Shown here: one piece after another, positions 29,473 to 36,213 of the stretch
How the letters are laid out: each line of letters opens with the position of its first letter
How positions within the stretch are numbered: the first letter of the stretch is position 1
Assembly: GCF_017302275.1 (NCBI RefSeq)
Contig: NZ_JAFLDR010000003.1
Span: 1 to 64,000, forward strand
Direction of reading: 5' to 3'
DNA from: Sulfuritalea sp.
Lineage (GTDB): Bacteria; Pseudomonadota; Gammaproteobacteria; Burkholderiales; Rhodocyclaceae
Length of the DNA stretch: 64,000 bases
Position numbers and translations under genes: made by a program
Notes under the pieces: generated by a model
The model's database searches: none
Told to the model about the DNA's origin: nothing
Seen by the model: only the letters and a program-made list of their open reading frames with translations

Positions 29473-29498
29473 CTATACATGAAACGACTTGTGTATAG
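29473..29498. promoter_or_regulatory. Inverted repeat upstream of fic, possible operator
   Basis: CTATACA and TGTATAG are exact reverse complements separated by 12 bases. The site lies 61-86 bp before the fic start and the Fic protein has its own winged helix, which makes autoregulation plausible. The rest of 29413-29746 contains no gene that I can support. Confidence 0.45.
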
Positions 29499-29746
29499 CC
29501 TATCCAGCACAAGGGTTGTTTCGTATTGCAAATAGAACATTTCGATACGTTATTGTGCCCTATCTCGCCACTGCGTGCGCAATCCTTCGCTTGAATCGAG
29601 CGCCCCATTGCGGAATGGCTGTGAATGGGTGGGGTATTGCTTGCCATGATCCGCTCCGATGCCACCCACCTGCCCGGCGGCAGCCGGATCGCTTCCAATC
29701 ACCATTAACCAAATGCCAAATTCACCAATAAGCTTAATGTCCTGCC

Positions 29747-30042
29747 AAGGAGAAATCGACGCCCCATTGCAAGCTGCCGGTCGTCAAAGGGCTGATCGAA
29801 GCAGGCAAGGTTCGCGCGACGATGTCGGCACTGGCGGGTGGCGCAGCGCTGGGCTTCGGTTTTTACGGGATCGTGGATTTGCGATGGCGCCGGCGCCGAC
29901 TGATTTCCACAAGAGCATGACCGCGCATGCGGACCATCGCATCTGGCAGGACGTGGATCGGCCGATGACGGCCGCCGGCCGCGTTTATCTGAAACTCACG
30001 GTCATCGACGACGTGCTGATCGTGTCCTTCAAGGAGGTATGA
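29747..30042 (+). pseudogene. mqsR: mqsR toxin, frameshifted, copy 1
   Basis: MqsR is a GCU-specific mRNA interferase. Two frames are needed to read it. The first gives TPHCKLPVVKGLIEAGKVRA and then ALAGGAALGFGFYGIVD. After about 29880 the homology continues in another frame from 29884 as APTDFHKSMTAHADHRIWQD, RVYLKLTVIDDVLIVSFKEV. Those are the conserved MqsR C-terminal blocks. The expected ATG is also missing: the reading frame starts at AAGGAGAAA, where only the ribosome-binding-like sequence remains. The last codon overlaps the mqsA start (ATGA). Confidence 0.85.
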
Positions 30043-30444
30043 ACATGAAATGTCCAAGCTGCGGCGCGGCGAAGCTGGTCCGCGACCGGCGTGAGGAGCT
30101 ACACCTACAAGGGCGAGACGACATCCATTCCGGACGTGAGCGGCGACTATTGCCCGGCCTGCGGCGAGGCCGTGCTGGACATGGCCGAATCCGCCCGGAC
30201 CAGCGCGGCCATGCTGGAGTTCAACAAGCAGGTGAATGCCGCCATCGTCGATCCGGCATTCATCGCCAGCGTGAGGAAGAAGCTGCGCCTGGACCAGCAG
30301 CAGGCCGCCGAGATCTTCGGCGGCGGCGTGAATGCGTTTTCCCGCTACGAGAACGGCAGAACGCGGCCACCGCTGGCGCTGGTGAAGCTGCTCAAGGTGC
30401 TCGACCGGCATCCGGACCTGTTGGACGAGGTGCGGGCCGCCTGA
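30039..30444 (+). pseudogene. mqsA: mqsA antitoxin, frameshifted, copy 1
   Basis: MqsA binds MqsR through an N-terminal zinc domain and DNA through a C-terminal XRE domain. The ATG frame gives MNMKCPSCGAAKLVRD and is then lost. From about 30091 another frame gives SYTYKGETTSIPDVSGDYCPACGEAVLD and the full HTH part (LRLDQQQAAEIFGGGVNAFS..., ending LLDEVRAA). A truncated 117-residue product from GTG 30091 would keep the DNA-binding domain and one Cys pair but not the first CPSC pair. The same frameshift is present in copy 2. Confidence 0.85.
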
Positions 30445-30486
30445 ACCGGGGCACGCGCACGTGGCCGCCCTCATCGGCGCGGCGAG

Positions 30487-30511
30487 GTGCCGTACCGCCG
30501 GCGCCGACTCT
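30487..30511 (+). repeat. Dispersed short repeat B, copy 3
   Basis: TGCCGTACCGCCGGCGCCGA followed by CTCTT, exactly at the junction between the mqsA remnant and the point where BKACE homology begins. Its twin lies in the duplicated unit at 33859. Confidence 0.65.
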
Positions 30512-30522
30512 TCAAATGCACT

Positions 30523-31240
30523 CAGCTTCGAAGCCGGCGCCTCGCTGGTGCACATCCACGTACGCAACCCGGACGAAACGGCCAGCTCCGACCCGGCGCT
30601 GTTCGTCCAGGTGCAGGAAGGCGTGCGCAAGCACTGCCCGGGCATGATCATCCAGTTTTCCACCGGCGGCCGCGGTCGCGAGCAGGCCGCGCGTGGCGCC
30701 ATGCTGCACCTCAAGCCCGACATGGCCTCGCTGGCCACCGGCTCGGTGACTCCCGGCCAGCATCTACGAGAACCCGCCCGACTTCGTCGAGGGCCTGGCC
30801 AAGACCATGCTCGACAAGGACATTAAGCCCGAGATCGAGGTATTCGACCTCGCCATGCTCTACAACGCTGCCAGCCTGGTGAAGAAGGGTCTGCTCAAGA
30901 GCCCGCCGCACGTGCTTTCGTGCTCGGCATCGCCAACGCCCTGCCGGTGCGGCGCAGCGTCTTCGACTTCCTGCGCAGCGAACTGGCCGAGGTGCTGCCC
31001 GGCGCCACCTGGGTCGCCGCCGGCACCGCGCGCTGCCAGTTCGAGGTCAACCAGTGGTGCCTAGAAGCCGGCGGCCATTGCCGTACCGGCCTGGAAGACA
31101 AGCTGCGCTTCGACCCGACGCGGCTGGCCGCGAGCAATGCCGAGCTGGTGAAGAAGATTGTGGATGTGTGCGACCGCCATGGAAGGCGGCCGGCGACGCC
31201 TGCCGAGGCGCGGCAGATACTGGGCTTGCGGCCTGCCTGA
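30523..31240 (+). pseudogene. BKACE-family (DUF849) beta-keto acid cleavage enzyme, truncated and frameshifted
   Basis: BKACE enzymes use zinc to condense a beta-keto acid with acetyl-CoA. The N-terminal third is missing: homology starts at FEAGASLVHIHVRNPDETASS. It then needs two frame changes, one near 30755 (into IYENPPDFVEGLAKTMLDKD) and one near 30915 (into VLGIANALPVRRSVFDFLRS), before ending in a good C-terminus (TGLEDKLRFDPTRLAASNAELVKK ... ARQILGLRPA, split here). The gene cannot make an active enzyme. Its original partners, such as a carnitine or lysine fermentation pathway, are not in the window. Confidence 0.85.
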
Positions 31241-31249
31241 TCGTCCCGG

Positions 31250-31666
31250 TTACGAAACGTCGACAATCCTCAGACCGGCCTTGCGCGCCGCGGCAAGCTG
31301 CTGCCGGTCGGCGGATACAAAGGCGTCCGGCTGGCAGGCCAGTGCGCACGCCACATGAAGCGCATCCATCGCGCGCAGCGGATGCGCTTCCAGGAGCGAA
31401 ACCACCCCGGCGAGAACTTCCGATGTGATCTGGCAGATATCGACATCCGCCAGATCGGCCACCGCGTCACTTTTCAATTGTCGATAGGCGGCCCTGGCGA
31501 GTTTCTTCTCGCGCACGAGGCGGCACAGTGTCGAGGTGAGTTCCGGAAAGCAGATGACGCTGACGAAAAGCCTGTCCGCCTCCTGGCACAGCGCCAGTAC
31601 CTTGTCCGACCCCTGCTCTGCGACATAGCGTTTGGCAAAGGCCGAGGTATCCAGAAACAGCCTCAC
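31250..31666 (-). CDS. PIN domain toxin (VapC-like ribonuclease)
   Basis: The 138-residue protein is a PIN nuclease. The acidic residues are in LFLDTSAFAKRYV (first Asp), CFPELTST (Glu), AMDALHVACAL (Asp) and FVSADRQQLAAA (Asp). Start is GTG 31666, overlapping the antitoxin stop by the sequence GTGA, so the antitoxin is translated first. It probably cleaves RNA. The upstream antitoxin is Phd-like, a less usual but known pairing with PIN toxins. Confidence 0.9.
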   Translation of the reverse strand: MRLFLDTSAFAKRYVAEQGSDKVLALCQEADRLFVSVICFPELTSTLCRLVREKKLARAAYRQLKSDAVADLADVDICQITSEVLAGVVSLLEAHPLRAMDALHVACALACQPDAFVSADRQQLAAARKAGLRIVDVS

Positions 31667-31887
31667 GCCGAATCATCCCGATCACCCAGTAGTTCCCGGC
31701 TCAGGGACAAGCCCTTGACCGTCAATGGCGTGGCTTGCCGCTTCCAGGACGGCAGCGCGGAACGGACCGGCACTATCTCGGCGATGGGTTTTCCGTTGCG
31801 GAAAACGCGAACCGTATCCCCGCCCTCGACGGCGTCGAAATAGTCCTTGGCGTGCTTGCGCAATTCGGTGAACGTGGTTTCCTGCAT
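31663..31887 (-). CDS. Phd/YefM-type antitoxin
   Basis: The 74-residue protein has the Phd fold pattern TTFTELRKHAKDYFDAVEGG followed by VRVFRNGKPIAEIVPV, and a C-terminal tail (LTVKGLSLSRELLGDRDDSA) that would block the PIN toxin. Its own N-terminal domain should bind the palindrome just upstream (31906-31925). GGAGG lies in good position before the ATG. Confidence 0.9.
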   Translation of the reverse strand: MQETTFTELRKHAKDYFDAVEGGDTVRVFRNGKPIAEIVPVRSALPSWKRQATPLTVKGLSLSRELLGDRDDSA

Positions 31888-31905
31888 GGCGCCTCCTGTA
31901 TGAGA

Positions 31906-31925
31906 ATGTACAGTGTAATGTACAT
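31906..31925. promoter_or_regulatory. Palindromic operator of the Phd/PIN module
   Basis: ATGTACA-GTGTAA-TGTACAT: 7-bp perfect arms with a 6-bp spacer, 18 bp before the antitoxin start. Phd/YefM antitoxins bind TGTACA-type palindromes (for example the yefM-yoeB operator), so this is the likely autoregulation site. Confidence 0.75.
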
Positions 31926-32086
31926 TTCGAGTTCAGGGTGCGATCCGGGTTTCGGCACCGGTCATGTCAGTAGGCCATAGGGGTCAGAGCCATTTGACAT
32001 TGCCGGGGAAGCGGTAACGATGCCTTGAGGCGCCGCGCGAACCCCAGGCGCTTGACCGGTGTATCCAAGGTGATACACTCCGCGTC

Positions 32087-32383
32087 ATGAACCTGTTTCT
32101 GCAATCGGACGAATTCGCGGCCTGGCTGTCCGGCCTGGCCGATCTGCGTGGCAAGGCGCGCATCGCCCGGCGCATCGAGCAGGCCGAGGCCGGCAACTTC
32201 GGCGACTGCGAGCCGGTCGGCGAGGGCGTGTCCGAGATGCGTATCCACTACGGCCCCGGCTATCGCGCCTATTTCACCAGGCGCGGCGACGTGGTTTATC
32301 TGCTGCTGCTGGGCGGCGACAAATCGACCCAGAAACGCGACATCAAGCGCGCCAAGGAAATGGCGCGAAAACTGGAGGAATAA
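32087..32383 (+). CDS. HigB/RelE-like toxin (addiction-module killer protein)
   Basis: The 98-residue toxin has the pattern SDEFAAWLSGLADLRGKARIA, AEAGNFGDCEPVGEGVSEMRIHYGPGYRAYF (split), and LLLLGGDKSTQKRDIKRAKEMA, the same family as the toxin at 27287. A small inverted repeat GTATC-CAAGGT-GATAC at 32061-32076 just upstream may be the operator. It starts a toxin-first operon with the antidote four bases downstream. Confidence 0.9.
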   Translation: MNLFLQSDEFAAWLSGLADLRGKARIARRIEQAEAGNFGDCEPVGEGVSEMRIHYGPGYRAYFTRRGDVVYLLLLGGDKSTQKRDIKRAKEMARKLEE

Positions 32384-32386
32384 GCC

Positions 32387-32692
32387 ATGACCCGATTCAC
32401 CCGCTTCGATGCCGCCGACTATCTCGACAACGACGAATCCATTGCCGAGTACCTGACCGCCGCGCTGGAAGAGGACGATCCCGATGCGTTTCTCGATGCG
32501 CTCAAGACCGTGGCGCGCGCCCGCGGCATGACGCAACTGGCCAAGGACGCCGGGCTGGGCCGCGAGAGCCTGTACAAGGCGCTGGCGCCAGGCGCCAAGC
32601 CGCGTTACGACACGGTATTGAAGGTGGTCCGGGCGCTTGGAGTCACGCTGCATGCCGAGCCTTCCCATGCGGGAGCTGTCGGCGCGCGTTGA
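32387..32692 (+). CDS. HigA-like antitoxin (addiction-module antidote)
   Basis: The 101-residue antidote starts TRFTRFDAADYLDNDESIAEYL and has an HTH in ARARGMTQLAKDAGLGRESLYKAL, then KPRYDTVLKVVRALGVTLH. This is the standard partner of the killer protein encoded immediately upstream. Confidence 0.9.
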   Translation: MTRFTRFDAADYLDNDESIAEYLTAALEEDDPDAFLDALKTVARARGMTQLAKDAGLGRESLYKALAPGAKPRYDTVLKVVRALGVTLHAEPSHAGAVGAR

Positions 32693-32717
32693 AAACCACC
32701 CGGTTGTGCGCGTTGAA

Positions 32718-32737
32718 TTTACCCGGCACCGGGTAAA
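32718..32737. promoter_or_regulatory. Perfect palindrome upstream of the orphan XRE antitoxin
   Basis: TTTACCCGG-CA-CCGGGTAAA is a 9+2+9 perfect palindrome, 56 bp before the start of the XRE-type gene. This is the shape of an autorepression operator for HigA/NadS antitoxins, and suggests the DNA binding function is retained. Confidence 0.65.
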
Positions 32738-32792
32738 AGGCGAGATATCTCCGACCCCAATGGCGCCCGCAGGAATTGATGGAGGTGACACG

Positions 32793-33092
32793 ATGAGCCG
32801 GATGATCAACGAAGCCCTGCAGACGATGCGCGATCTGGAGCAGGTCGGCGCCGTCAGCAAGCAGACCCTGCGCGACTTCGAGGCGCAGGCCGTGCCGCCG
32901 CCGGCCTACACGGCCGAGTCGATCCGCCGTCTGCGCGAGCATCTGCACGTCAGCCAGGCGGTGTTTGCGGCCTATCTCAACGCCAGCGTTTCCACCGTGC
33001 AGAAGTGGGAAAACGGCGAGAAGAAGCCGAGCGGCGCGGCATTGCGCCTGCTGTCGGTCATCGAGCGGCGCGGGCTGGAAGTACTGGTTTGA
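32793..33092 (+). CDS. Orphan XRE antitoxin (NadS/HigA-2-like)
   Basis: The 99-residue protein has the NadS-type layout: a helical N-terminus (MINEALQTMRDLEQVGAVSKQTLRDFE), a linker (AVPPPAYTAESIRRLREHLHV) and an XRE helix-turn-helix (SQAVFAAYLNASVSTVQKWE). GGAGG precedes ATG 32793. Its usual RelE-type toxin would lie directly upstream, but that space is taken by another antitoxin gene and a palindrome, so the toxin appears lost. Confidence 0.85.
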   Translation: MSRMINEALQTMRDLEQVGAVSKQTLRDFEAQAVPPPAYTAESIRRLREHLHVSQAVFAAYLNASVSTVQKWENGEKKPSGAALRLLSVIERRGLEVLV

Positions 33093-33255
33093 ATGCGGTG
33101 GGCGCAAGAGGCGGGGGGCGCCCGACCCGGTGAGCGTTGCAGTCGGCGGGTGCACCTGTCTCGAAGCCCACGCCTGCCGCATCTTCGCCCTTGGCCAGAC
33201 ACAGCATAGCCAGGCACACGGCGAACTCGCCGGCCGCATTCATGCAGAGGTCGTG

Positions 33256-33414
33256 ATGGCGCTGGCGCCGACCGATTTCCACAAGAGCATGACCACGCCT
33301 GCGGACCATCGCATCTGGCAGGACGTGTATCGGCCGATGACGGCCGCCGGCCGCGTTTAGCTAAAACTCACGGTCATCGACGACGTGCTGATCGTGTCCT
33401 TCAAGGAGTTATGA
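33256..33414 (+). pseudogene. mqsR: mqsR toxin C-terminal fragment with in-frame stop, copy 2
   Basis: Only the C-terminal half is present: MALAPTDFHKSMTTPADHRI, WQDVYRPMTAAGRV, then TAG at 33358 replaces the Tyr codon of copy 1, and LKLTVIDDVLIVSFKEL follows in the same frame. Upstream, 33093-33254 does not code for the N-terminal half. This copy keeps VVMALAP where copy 1 has lost frame, so the two copies decayed separately after duplication. The stop overlaps mqsA (ATGA). Confidence 0.85.
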
Positions 33415-33815
33415 ACATGAAATGTCCAGGCTGCGGCGCGGCCAAGCTGGTCCGCGACAGGCGTGAGGAGCTACACCTACAAGGGCGAGACGACCTCCAT
33501 TCCGGACGTGAGCGGCGACTATTGCCCGGCCTGCGGCGAGGCCGTGCTGGACATGGCCGAATCCGCCCGGACCAGCGCGGCCATGCTGGAGTTCAACAAG
33601 CAGGTGAATGCCACTATCGTCGATCCGGCATTCATCGCCAGCGTGAGGAAGAAAAGCGCCTGGACCAGCAGCAGGCCGCCGAGATCTTCGGCGGCGGCGT
33701 GAATGCATTTTCCCGCTACGAGAACGGCAGAACGCGGCCGCCGCTGGCGCTGGTGAAACTGCTCAAGGTGCTTGACCGGCATCCGGAGCTGCTGGACGAG
33801 GTGCGGGCCGCCTGA
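33411..33815 (+). pseudogene. mqsA: mqsA antitoxin copy 2, two compensating frameshifts
   Basis: The ATG frame is open for 134 residues. It reads the true N-terminus (MNMKCPGCGAAKLVRD), then about 65 out-of-frame residues, then returns to the true frame at about 33655 for DQQQAAEIFGGGVNAFSRYE to the end (DEVRAA). The first shift is shared with copy 1. The second is a one-base loss (AAGAAAAGCG instead of AAGAAGCTGCG). The product, if made, would keep the XRE domain but lose the second Cys pair and the dimer linker. Confidence 0.75.
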
Positions 33816-33858
33816 ACCGGGGCACGCGCCCGTGGCTGACCGCATCGGCGCGGCCAGG

Positions 33859-33883
33859 CGCCGTACCGCCGGCGCCGACTCTT
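33859..33883 (+). repeat. Dispersed short repeat B, copy 4
   Basis: CGCCGTACCGCCGGCGCCGA followed by CTCTT; the counterpart of copy 3 inside the duplicated unit. Confidence 0.65.
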
Positions 33884-33894
33884 CAAATGCGCTC

Positions 33895-34070
33895 AGCTTC
33901 GAAGCCGGCGCTTCGCGGGTGCACATCCACGTGCGCAATCCGGACGAAACGGCCAGTTCCGACCCGCCGCTGTTCGCCCGGGTGCAGGAAGGCGTGCGCA
34001 AGCACTGCCCGGGCATGATCATCCAGTTTTCCACCGGCGGCCGCGGCCGCGAACAGGCGGCGCGTGGCGC
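33895..34070 (+). pseudogene. BKACE fragment, copy 2
   Basis: Only about 58 residues of BKACE homology remain (FEAGASRVHIHVRNPDETAS to GGRGREQAARGA). They break off into unrelated sequence at 34070, before the region present in copy 1. Confidence 0.8.
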
Positions 34071-34171
34071 AACACCAGATCGCCAGATCGCTTAGGGTCA
34101 GGGGAGCTTTCGACCGAATCCTTTGAATCTTCTCTTCAACCGGAGATAATCGCCGGACTGGAGGATTGAAC

Positions 34172-34408
34172 ATGAACGCGCGAGTGCAAGCCCTCATCGA
34201 CCAAGCCAGAATCATGACTGCGGAGGAGCGTCTCGCCGCGCTCGACGCCCTGCAGGAACTCGTGACGCCACCGGACCAGGCATGGGAAGGCGCTTGGGCG
34301 CTGGAAAGCGAGGATCGTGTAAGCGCCTACCAGCGCGGCGAAATCAAGGCGGAGGATTTCGACGTTTTCATGGACCAGATGCGGCAGGACTATCTGGACA
34401 AAAAATGA
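34172..34408 (+). CDS. RelB-like antitoxin (putative addiction module component)
   Basis: The 78-residue acidic protein has the pattern ALIDQARIMTAEERLAALDALQELV and a C-terminal RVSAYQRGEIKAEDFDVFMD typical of the short addiction-module component family (CHP02574). GGAGG lies before ATG 34172. It overlaps the toxin start by ATGA, so antitoxin is translated first. Confidence 0.88.
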   Translation: MNARVQALIDQARIMTAEERLAALDALQELVTPPDQAWEGAWALESEDRVSAYQRGEIKAEDFDVFMDQMRQDYLDKK

Positions 34409-34707
34409 GGGTCCGGCAACTTTCGGTCGCCAGCGCCGAATTGCGGGAAGCCATGACGTGGTATCGAGCGCGGAGCCCTCGCGCAGCGGAGAATCGCTGG
34501 TTGCGTGTCCAGGATGCGCGGCGCTCAATACTCATGTTTCCTCACGCCGCGCCGCTGATCGGCCAAAGAACACGACGGTTCATCTTGTCCGGCTTCCCCT
34601 GCGACCTGATCTACAGCGTGCTGCCGGATGAAATCCTGATCGTGGCATTCGCCCACCACAGCCGTCGCCCGAGTTACTGGAAAGATCGCCTACGCGATCC
34701 TGACTGA
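34405..34707 (+). CDS. RelE/ParE family toxin
   Basis: The 100-residue protein has the ParE pattern: VASAELREAMTWYRARSPRA, then LMFPHAAPLIGQRTRRFILSGFPCDLIYSVLPDEILIVAFAHHSRRPSYW (split in folding terms into strands 2-4). The terminal HSRRPSYWKDR block is typical. It probably blocks DNA gyrase or cleaves mRNA; the sequence alone does not decide. Confidence 0.88.
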   Translation: MRVRQLSVASAELREAMTWYRARSPRAAENRWLRVQDARRSILMFPHAAPLIGQRTRRFILSGFPCDLIYSVLPDEILIVAFAHHSRRPSYWKDRLRDPD

Positions 34708-35011
34708 AGGCCGGTCTGCCAATTTCGGAAAGTCGGCGCTGGCGAGACGGCGAATCGATGCGGCAAAGAACCAATTCATGCTGACCCCATATCGTTGTAG
34801 GCCCCTATGGCTTCTTACGGCATGCCTCTCTGAGGAACTGTGCAAGACGAGAAATTTACGGATACCATGCAGCCTTGCCTAAAGCGCTGCGGAGACTGCG
34901 CAAGGTGCCGGTCGTGTTGAGGTATTACTAAACAGCATCTTCTATGCGTTGCCTTCGTAGCGTGACATCTGCGCAAGGGAATGATTGAAAGTTTACGGAT
35001 AGAGTATTGGG
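34708..35011. other. AT-richer spacer before the peptide-ligase cassette
   Basis: About 300 bp without a convincing gene. It starts with repeat B copy 5. It contains a direct repeat TTTACGGATA at 34855-34864 and 34992-35001; the second copy ends 11 bp before the precursor-like gene and may be a regulatory site. The base composition falls visibly compared with the flanking core genes. Confidence 0.4.
34729..34752 (-). repeat. Dispersed short repeat B, copy 5
   Basis: Minus-strand copy (AAAGTCGGCGCTGGCGAGAC followed by GGCG on the plus strand), 22 bp after the ParE stop codon. It marks the left border of the low-GC cassette. Confidence 0.6.
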
Positions 35012-35239
35012 ATGACAACACTTCCATTTCTAGTAGGCTTTGCGAAGCCATGCACCTCGCCTGGCCGCGCAAACAACCCTGTAGAGTATTTTTACGACCA
35101 GACAGAAGACATGGTCCGTTGGACAGGTCATGCGGATAGTCCTTTCGCGATTGATCAATCGAGCGCCAGCGGTCCTATGACCAAGAAGGCCGACATTGAA
35201 AAAGGTGAAGACAACAAAGACCGGCGTATGTGGCGCTAG
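35012..35239 (+). CDS. Candidate graspetide (omega-ester/amide RiPP) precursor peptide
   Basis: The 75-residue peptide starts MTTLPFLVGFAKP. The LPFxxxF pattern resembles the PFFARFL leader motif that microviridin precursors use to bind their ATP-grasp ligase. The C-terminal half is rich in Ser/Thr, Lys and acidic residues: SSASGPMTKKADIEKGEDNK and then DRRMWR, the residue types that form ester and amide crosslinks in graspetides. The stop overlaps the upstream in-frame codons of the ligase gene; the ligase ATG is eight bases downstream. There is no clear Shine-Dalgarno sequence. I know no named family for it, so the precursor role is inferred from the neighbour. Confidence 0.6.
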   Translation: MTTLPFLVGFAKPCTSPGRANNPVEYFYDQTEDMVRWTGHADSPFAIDQSSASGPMTKKADIEKGEDNKDRRMWR

Positions 35240-35247
35240 GCTCATTG

Positions 35248-36213
35248 ATGATTCTCATCCTTTCGAACAAATGGGATATCACTGTTGATTTTGTTGTTCG
35301 GGAACTCAAGCGGCGCGATGCCGAGTTCCTCCGAATTAACACTGAAGATTTAACTAAAGACGGCGTGGCTTTTTACTTCCCTGGCCCTAGGCTTATGGTT
35401 ACAAGGGACGGGAAGGCGTTTGATCTGTCGTCTTGCATTACCGCTATCTGGTGCCGTCGCCCAGGTAAGCCGTTTGATTTTCTTCCGAAGGAGGAAAATC
35501 CATCGGAAGCCATTCAAAAGTTCGTCAGCGATCAATGGTACGCATGCCTAGAGGCGCTTGAGCTGATAGACGGTGCGCGATGGATCAATCCTCCCGCGGA
35601 AAATGACCGTATGGAGAGCAAGTTGCGGCAACTGCGACTGGCAACAGAACTCGGGTTCTCTATCCCCAGAACATTGGTCTCCAATTCGGGAAACGAGATT
35701 CGGGCTTTCTGCCATTCGGAGAATGACCGGATCGTTGCTAAGGCACTCTATGCCCCACTCATTGAGGAGCCTGACCAGGATTTCTTTATCTTCTCGAACG
35801 TAGTTACTCAGAAGAACTTGAATGATGACGACGCCTTGTCAGTCGCACCAAGTATCTTCCAGCAAGTACTGTCACCTAAGATTGACTACAGGGTAACCGT
35901 GGTTGGAAGCTCTGTGTTTCCGGTCAGAGTCGTGAGCAATACAGGTGGCGATGAAGCGCTAGATTGGAGAACAAGGGAGTCCGAACTTCGTTTCGAGATA
36001 TGCAAACTGCCCCAGCACATTGAAGGCTTGTGTCGAGACTATGTCGCCAAAGCAGGACTTATCTTCGGTGCTTTGGACCTTGTTGAGTATTCCGGTGAGT
36101 TTTACTTCCTCGAGATCAATCCCAATGGTGAATGGGGTTGGCTTGAAAAAACCGTCGGGGTAAAAATCAGTTCCGCAATATGTGACATTCTGCTGGGCGA
36201 GCAAGAATCATGA
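35248..36213 (+). CDS. MvdC/MvdD-like ATP-grasp peptide ligase
   Basis: Graspetide ligases phosphorylate Asp/Glu side chains of a precursor and close macrolactone or macrolactam rings. The 321-residue protein shows the family features in order: MILILSNKWDITVDFVVREL, RINTEDL, AIWCRRPGKP (the conserved RRP block), WINPPAENDRMESKLRQLRL, GFSIPRTLVSN, DYRVTVVGSSVFPVRVVS, and the metal-binding end FLEINPNGEWGWLE. ATG 35248 is preferred; GTG 35230 would overlap the precursor-like gene. It overlaps the membrane protein gene downstream by ATGA. Codon use is AT-richer than in flanking genes, which suggests acquisition. Confidence 0.9.
   Translation: MILILSNKWDITVDFVVRELKRRDAEFLRINTEDLTKDGVAFYFPGPRLMVTRDGKAFDLSSCITAIWCRRPGKPFDFLPKEENPSEAIQKFVSDQWYACLEALELIDGARWINPPAENDRMESKLRQLRLATELGFSIPRTLVSNSGNEIRAFCHSENDRIVAKALYAPLIEEPDQDFFIFSNVVTQKNLNDDDALSVAPSIFQQVLSPKIDYRVTVVGSSVFPVRVVSNTGGDEALDWRTRESELRFEICKLPQHIEGLCRDYVAKAGLIFGALDLVEYSGEFYFLEINPNGEWGWLEKTVGVKISSAICDILLGEQES

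Larger units (their letters stand above)
29883..30699 (+). repeat. Duplicated mqsR'-mqsA-BKACE' unit, copy 1
   Basis: This 817-bp stretch is repeated with few differences at 33255-34070. It covers the C-terminal half of mqsR, all of mqsA, one copy of repeat B and the first part of a BKACE gene fragment. By eye only scattered substitutions and one-base indels separate the two copies. Confidence 0.88.
33255..34070 (+). repeat. Duplicated mqsR'-mqsA-BKACE' unit, copy 2
   Basis: This is the second copy of the unit at 29883-30699. The left edge falls inside mqsR and the right edge inside the BKACE fragment, so the duplication did not follow gene borders. Between the copies lie the rest of BKACE, the PIN/Phd module, the second HigBA pair and the orphan antitoxin. 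Confidence 0.88.

Noticed and set aside
30461-30826. Independent short gene covering the first BKACE frame
   Set aside because: It is one of three frames of a single broken BKACE gene; the part before 30523 is not BKACE sequence and contains repeat B.
33093-33255. Possible N-terminal half of mqsR copy 2
   Set aside because: No frame of this stretch resembles the MqsR N-terminus seen in copy 1; homology begins only at about 33255.
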